64,000 nt of DNA from Tulasnella sp. 424 (taxonomy: Eukaryota > Basidiomycota > Agaricomycetes > Cantharellales > Tulasnellaceae): positions 62,001-126,000 of the forward strand of contig WSUB01000008.1 of the NCBI GenBank assembly GCA_019633425.1, given 5' to 3'. The translations under genes were made by a program, and so were the position numbers. Shown here piece after piece: positions 60,677-64,000 of the stretch. Every line of letters starts with the position of its first letter. Position 1 is the first letter of the stretch. The notes below the pieces were generated by a model. It saw nothing but the letters and a program-made list of their open reading frames with translations. It searched no databases and was not told where the DNA came from.

Positions 60677-61487
60677 ATGTAAGCCTCCTACTCCGGATAG
60701 ATTCGTTGTGTTTGCAGGACGATATGGACTGACTTTCTTAAATATCAGGCATCTTTTAGGTCGTGAATTGTCGAATCACAAGGCTATCAAGGTGCGCATC
60801 GTCACCCAACGCCAACGTTGCCCCCGCCTGACAGCACCAGTATTGTAGATCGCCTTGACGTCCTTCTACGGCGTCGGAAATCACACAGCTTTACGGCTAT
60901 TGGCGCGGTTTCAAATTCACGAAAATGCCAAAGTGTCCGAACTGACGGACAGTCAGGTTACTGGCCTGACATCGTACCTGTCATCCCCTTCCTCCGTTGT
61001 CGATCCAATGGGAAAGAATGCCAACAACCCCGCAACGTTGGGAGCTGCAGGAGCTGGTCAGGAGGGCAGGATGCGATTAGCCCGCCCCAACTTCGTTTGG
61101 CGTGGTGACGTTGGCCGAAGTCCACGAGCCATGGAGGGAGTTGGCCTTGGCGTAAATCAGTCTGAGATGCTCAAGCGTCTAAAGAAAGCGGACGATTCCA
61201 AACTCACGCGCCTGGGGGAATACATGCGTTCCTTGCCCCCAACGCACCCAAGGTCAGCAAACAACCCGAAAACCCCGCGAAGTGCGGAGGGACAGAAGGA
61301 CGTCCTTGCCACAGTCTTGGTCGAGAACGAGGCCAGACGGAGGGTACGGGAGAACATCGCTCATCACCGGAACGTTGGCAGCTACGTCGGCAGGAGGCAC
61401 GCTATGGGTTACCCAGTGCGCGGACAGAGGACGAATACCAATGCCCGCACCGCCCACAAGCTCAACAGGATCGAGCGGAGAGGATAG
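60677..61487 (+). CDS. Mitochondrial ribosomal protein uS13m
   Basis: Bacterial-type S13 of the mitoribosome small subunit (yeast Sws2). The protein reads [15 protein letters not shown], then after an intron [20 protein letters not shown], the H2TH-containing core. The C-terminus has [20 protein letters not shown] and [20 protein letters not shown], typical of S13. The start codon is split: AT at 60677-60678, intron 60679-60748 (GTAAGC...atatcag), G at 60749. No other ATG reads in frame into HLLGRELS, and an upstream ATG at 60618 would form a short overlapping ORF out of frame. A central insert ([15 protein letters not shown] region) lengthens the protein. The first residue assignment is inference from splice signals and family start. 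Confidence 0.92.
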
Positions 61488-61598
61488 ACTGGTTGGGTTC
61501 CGGATTCACTTGCATTTTGCTTATTTGCTTTGCAATCCACCTTTATATTATGGCGCCGATTATACATGCAACGTTCCACAGCGTGCTCCCAATTTCTT
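61488..61598. other. Short convergent spacer
   Basis: 111 nt between uS13m and BET3 stop codons; holds both 3' ends. Confidence 0.4.
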
Positions 61599-62575
61599 CT
61601 AATCGTCGCCCACCGGGACTTCCTCTTCCAGATACTTCACGAGCTTGACTCGTATCTCAGTCGTCTCGTCGCCTCTTAAGACATCCGAGACAAATGTTGC
61701 CTCCACTTGCATCTGGACCTAAGGAAACACAGAGCCTTCCTCAGTCATCTTCGGCTATGTAACTAATCGTAAGGTTACCATCTCGAGCGCTCCTCTCAGA
61801 ACTCCACAGTACACGTTGCTGAACCAGAGCCCGCCCTCCAACGCCTCATCTGGAAGCTCGACAAACTCCGCCAGAGGGTTTTCGTCGAGAATGAGGTTAA
61901 ATGACGACCCTACGCTAGCTGCCAGACCTCCTGCTGCCGAAGCACCTGCAGTGGCGTTTGTAGCTTGTGGGGCTGGATTATGTGTGACGGTCGGCGAGAT
62001 ATTAAGGAATGCCTTGAAACCAACCTATGGGGCACGAAGGGTCAGAGCTGCAAAGTCCATCAAGCACCAAGGGACAAAAGGCAACCTTTGCGATGACTTC
62101 GCCAACTTCCTTGAAGTCGGAACACCGACCCATATTAGATCGCGCAAGGAAGTCTTCAATTAAACGCGTCCCAATATTGTAGCCCCTGAATTGAAGACGA
62201 TTTGAGTATTGTCCTCCGAACAGTGGAGAATCTCCGCACTTACTTACATCTTCTCTAGCTGCTTGTTTACTTCGGAATAGTCCTCATAATCTTGAATGAG
62301 TTGGATGACTAGAGCCCCGTAGGTCAACGTGAATAGTTCCGCGTTCTGCGATGCAACGAGAGATGGAGAGCGCCAGGGTTAGGTTAGAGCGAAGGATGGT
62401 TTGAGTAGGTGCGCACTATCTTCTCATTACGCGACTTCCAGAGGTCGTCGCCGATCGACTTGAACTGCTTCGTATTCGCGGACATGGAAGAGGTCCTACC
62501 GGGCTGGTTTCGAATCTTATCGCCGTGTAAACGCCGGCTTACTTCAGCCTCAAGTTTTACCTCCCTCGCCATCAT
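61599..62575 (-). CDS. BET3: TRAPP complex subunit Bet3 (TRAPPC3)
   Basis: Core subunit of the TRAPP tethering complexes and Rab GEF acting at the Golgi. The first exon gives [16 protein letters not shown] and [18 protein letters not shown]. Further exons: [44 protein letters not shown], and [20 protein letters not shown], with the conserved Cys of the acylation pocket. The C-terminus reads [14 protein letters not shown] and [20 protein letters not shown], as in the family, ending VPVGDD. An Ala/Gly-rich linker ([14 protein letters not shown]) is an insert relative to yeast and human. Start is at the first of two adjacent ATGs. Confidence 0.95.
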
Positions 62576-62638
62576 ACTCCCCGCAACTCAAAAACCCCTC
62601 GGTACAGGGTTCTTTAACTATTAAAAGCTTTAATATAC
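62576..62638. promoter_or_regulatory. 63-nt divergent promoter, BET3 / BUD23
   Basis: Only 63 nt lie between the start codons of the two genes, AT-rich (ttaaaagctttaatatacat near BUD23). Core promoter elements must overlap the 5' ends of the transcripts. Confidence 0.5.
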
Positions 62639-63794
62639 ATGTCTAGACCAGAATTTGAAGCTCCCCCGGAAATTGTCTGTCAAAACCTCCTCCTCGATGC
62701 CGAGACGCTGCTCACTGACTTGGGTAAATGAATATAGTACTATGGAGATGAGGAGGCAAAGAAGTACACGAGCAAGTGCGTTATGGCTTGGAAAAGTTGA
62801 TGGGAAGTTTATTAATTGACCTTAATTCTGGCAGTACCCGAAACCAAGCAATTCAGGCGCAGATGACCGACCGGGCGTTAGAGTTGCTCGATCTCCCGCC
62901 TGGTCCCGCCATGCTATTAGACATAGGTTGTGGATCGGGCCTTAGTGGAGAAATTCTTGATGAGGAGGGTCACGTCTGGGTCGGGGTTGACATTGCACCG
63001 AGCATGCTTGGTAAATCCTCCAAGACGAGTATGTGTGAAGGTATTGCTGAGCCCTTTTCGTCCAGAGGTCGCCCTCGAACGGGAGGTAGAAGGAGATCTA
63101 TTCTTACATGATATCGGTCAAGGATTTGGATTCCGTCCGGGCTCGTTTGATGGCGCCATCAGCATCTCAGTTCTGCAATGGCTTTGCAACGCAGACACCA
63201 CCTCGCCGACATCCTCCCCATATGCCCGACTTACACGTTTCTTCACGACTCTTCATGCAAGCTTGACCAACGGCTCGAGAGCAGTGTTCCAATTTTATCC
63301 ACAGAATGATGACCAGATCCAGCTCATCATGGGCGTGGCCCTGAAGGCCGGCTTCACCGGAGGTCTGGTCGTGGATTATCCTAACAGCAAGAAAGCAAAG
63401 AAGTATTTCCTGTAAGCTCGCAGGACTATTCCCTGGCCACATTGTCTGACGGTTAGCTCCCAGGTGTCTGTTTGTTGGTGGTTCAGCCCCTGGCAAAGGA
63501 AGGCAGCAGCCACTGCCGCAAGGCTTGACTGGCGAGCCTGAAGGAGTTCAGTACGAGAAGCGGCGGACAGAAAATAGCAACGAACGAGGTCGTAAGGATA
63601 AGAAGCGAAAGAACATCAAGGATAAAGAGTGGATTCTTAAGAAGAAAGATGTGAGTGCTTATGGAGATAACGATACAGCTTGGATTGGTCGTTGAGTCAC
63701 GCGTTTCTATCAACAGCTATATCGAAGAAGGGGCAAGGAAGATGTTCCAAGAGACTCTAAGTACACTGGCAGAAGGAGAAAGCCCATATTCTGA
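62639..63794 (+). CDS. BUD23: 18S rRNA (guanine-N7) methyltransferase Bud23
   Basis: SAM-dependent enzyme that methylates a guanine in 18S rRNA during 40S maturation (human BUD23/WBSCR22, with TRMT112). It begins [12 protein letters not shown]; after an intron, [13 protein letters not shown] joins [21 protein letters not shown] motif I is [15 protein letters not shown], followed by [11 protein letters not shown], then [20 protein letters not shown] and VLQWLCNAD. The C-terminal basic extension, [20 protein letters not shown], joins after the last intron to [20 protein letters not shown], ending KPIF, which is specific for this family. Six exons in frame. Confidence 0.95.
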
Positions 63795-64000
63795 TAGATT
63801 TGCTTCGGCGGATCCATATGTACTTGTAATCTCAAAGCGCGTCGTCTAAGTTCAGAATTTACATTGGAGAGCCAGACGCTGGAACCAACAACGTAAAATA
63901 GCTACAGCAGAGCCCATCCAATTCTCAGAGCCATCACTCAAGTGGACGGTATACATGCAAGGAGTGGTCCCAGCTGCACGACGCCAAGACCCCCTCGTCG
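63795..64000. other. Right edge, unassigned
   Basis: About 200 nt after BUD23. Too short to recognise a gene; holds the BUD23 3' UTR. Confidence 0.4.

Overview
The window is eukaryotic nuclear DNA from a filamentous fungus. It has dense genes, short GT-AG introns (mostly 50-80 nt) with CTAAC/CTGAC-like branch sites, and fungal gene families. A Ras-like G-alpha of the divergent type with DVGGSR in place of DVGGQR, plus heavy intron loads with very small exons, points to a basidiomycete, probably Agaricomycotina; this placement is inference. All gene models were built by hand from conserved protein motifs and splice signals.

Layout. 1-8.3 kb: three tandem near-identical ~2.9-kb units, each carrying a questin-oxidase-like (PF14027/DUF4243) gene. 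Copies 1 and 3 are intact, copy 2 is a pseudogene, and an assembly gap lies between copies 2 and 3. 8.3-24.7 kb (minus strand): SEC16 (COPII scaffold), a Pumilio/PUF RNA-binding protein, a conventional kinesin-1 heavy chain and TOM40. 25.1-26 kb: an unrecognised single-pass membrane protein. 26.4-32.8 kb (plus): three tandem diverged KRE2/MNT1-type alpha-1,2-mannosyltransferases (GT15). 32.9-39.9 kb (minus): phosphatidylinositol 4-kinase PIK1 and a GMC oxidoreductase. 40.7-43.8 kb (plus): the divergent G-alpha. 44.3-46.1 kb (minus): a D-2-hydroxyacid dehydrogenase. 46.4-47.8 kb (plus): PRP38 splicing factor. A 2-kb stretch without recognisable genes follows. 49.8-63.8 kb: alternating, tightly packed housekeeping genes: mS38, OTU1, Ran, OGG1, N-myristoyltransferase, XAP5/FAM50, mitochondrial uS13m, BET3 and BUD23.

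Themes. Several genes serve the early secretory pathway and Golgi (SEC16, BET3, PIK1, three GT15 enzymes) and mitochondria (TOM40, mS38, uS13m), but they are not an operon and I see no common regulation. No CRISPR, rRNA or convincing tRNA gene was seen.

The most unusual signal is gene architecture. At least seven exons of 2-19 nt are needed to recover conserved motifs, including a 2-nt exon near the G-alpha C-terminus, a 10-nt exon inside its P-loop and 11-nt exons in kinesin (two) and OTU1. The uS13m start codon is itself split by an intron (AT|G). Two GC-AG introns are also present.
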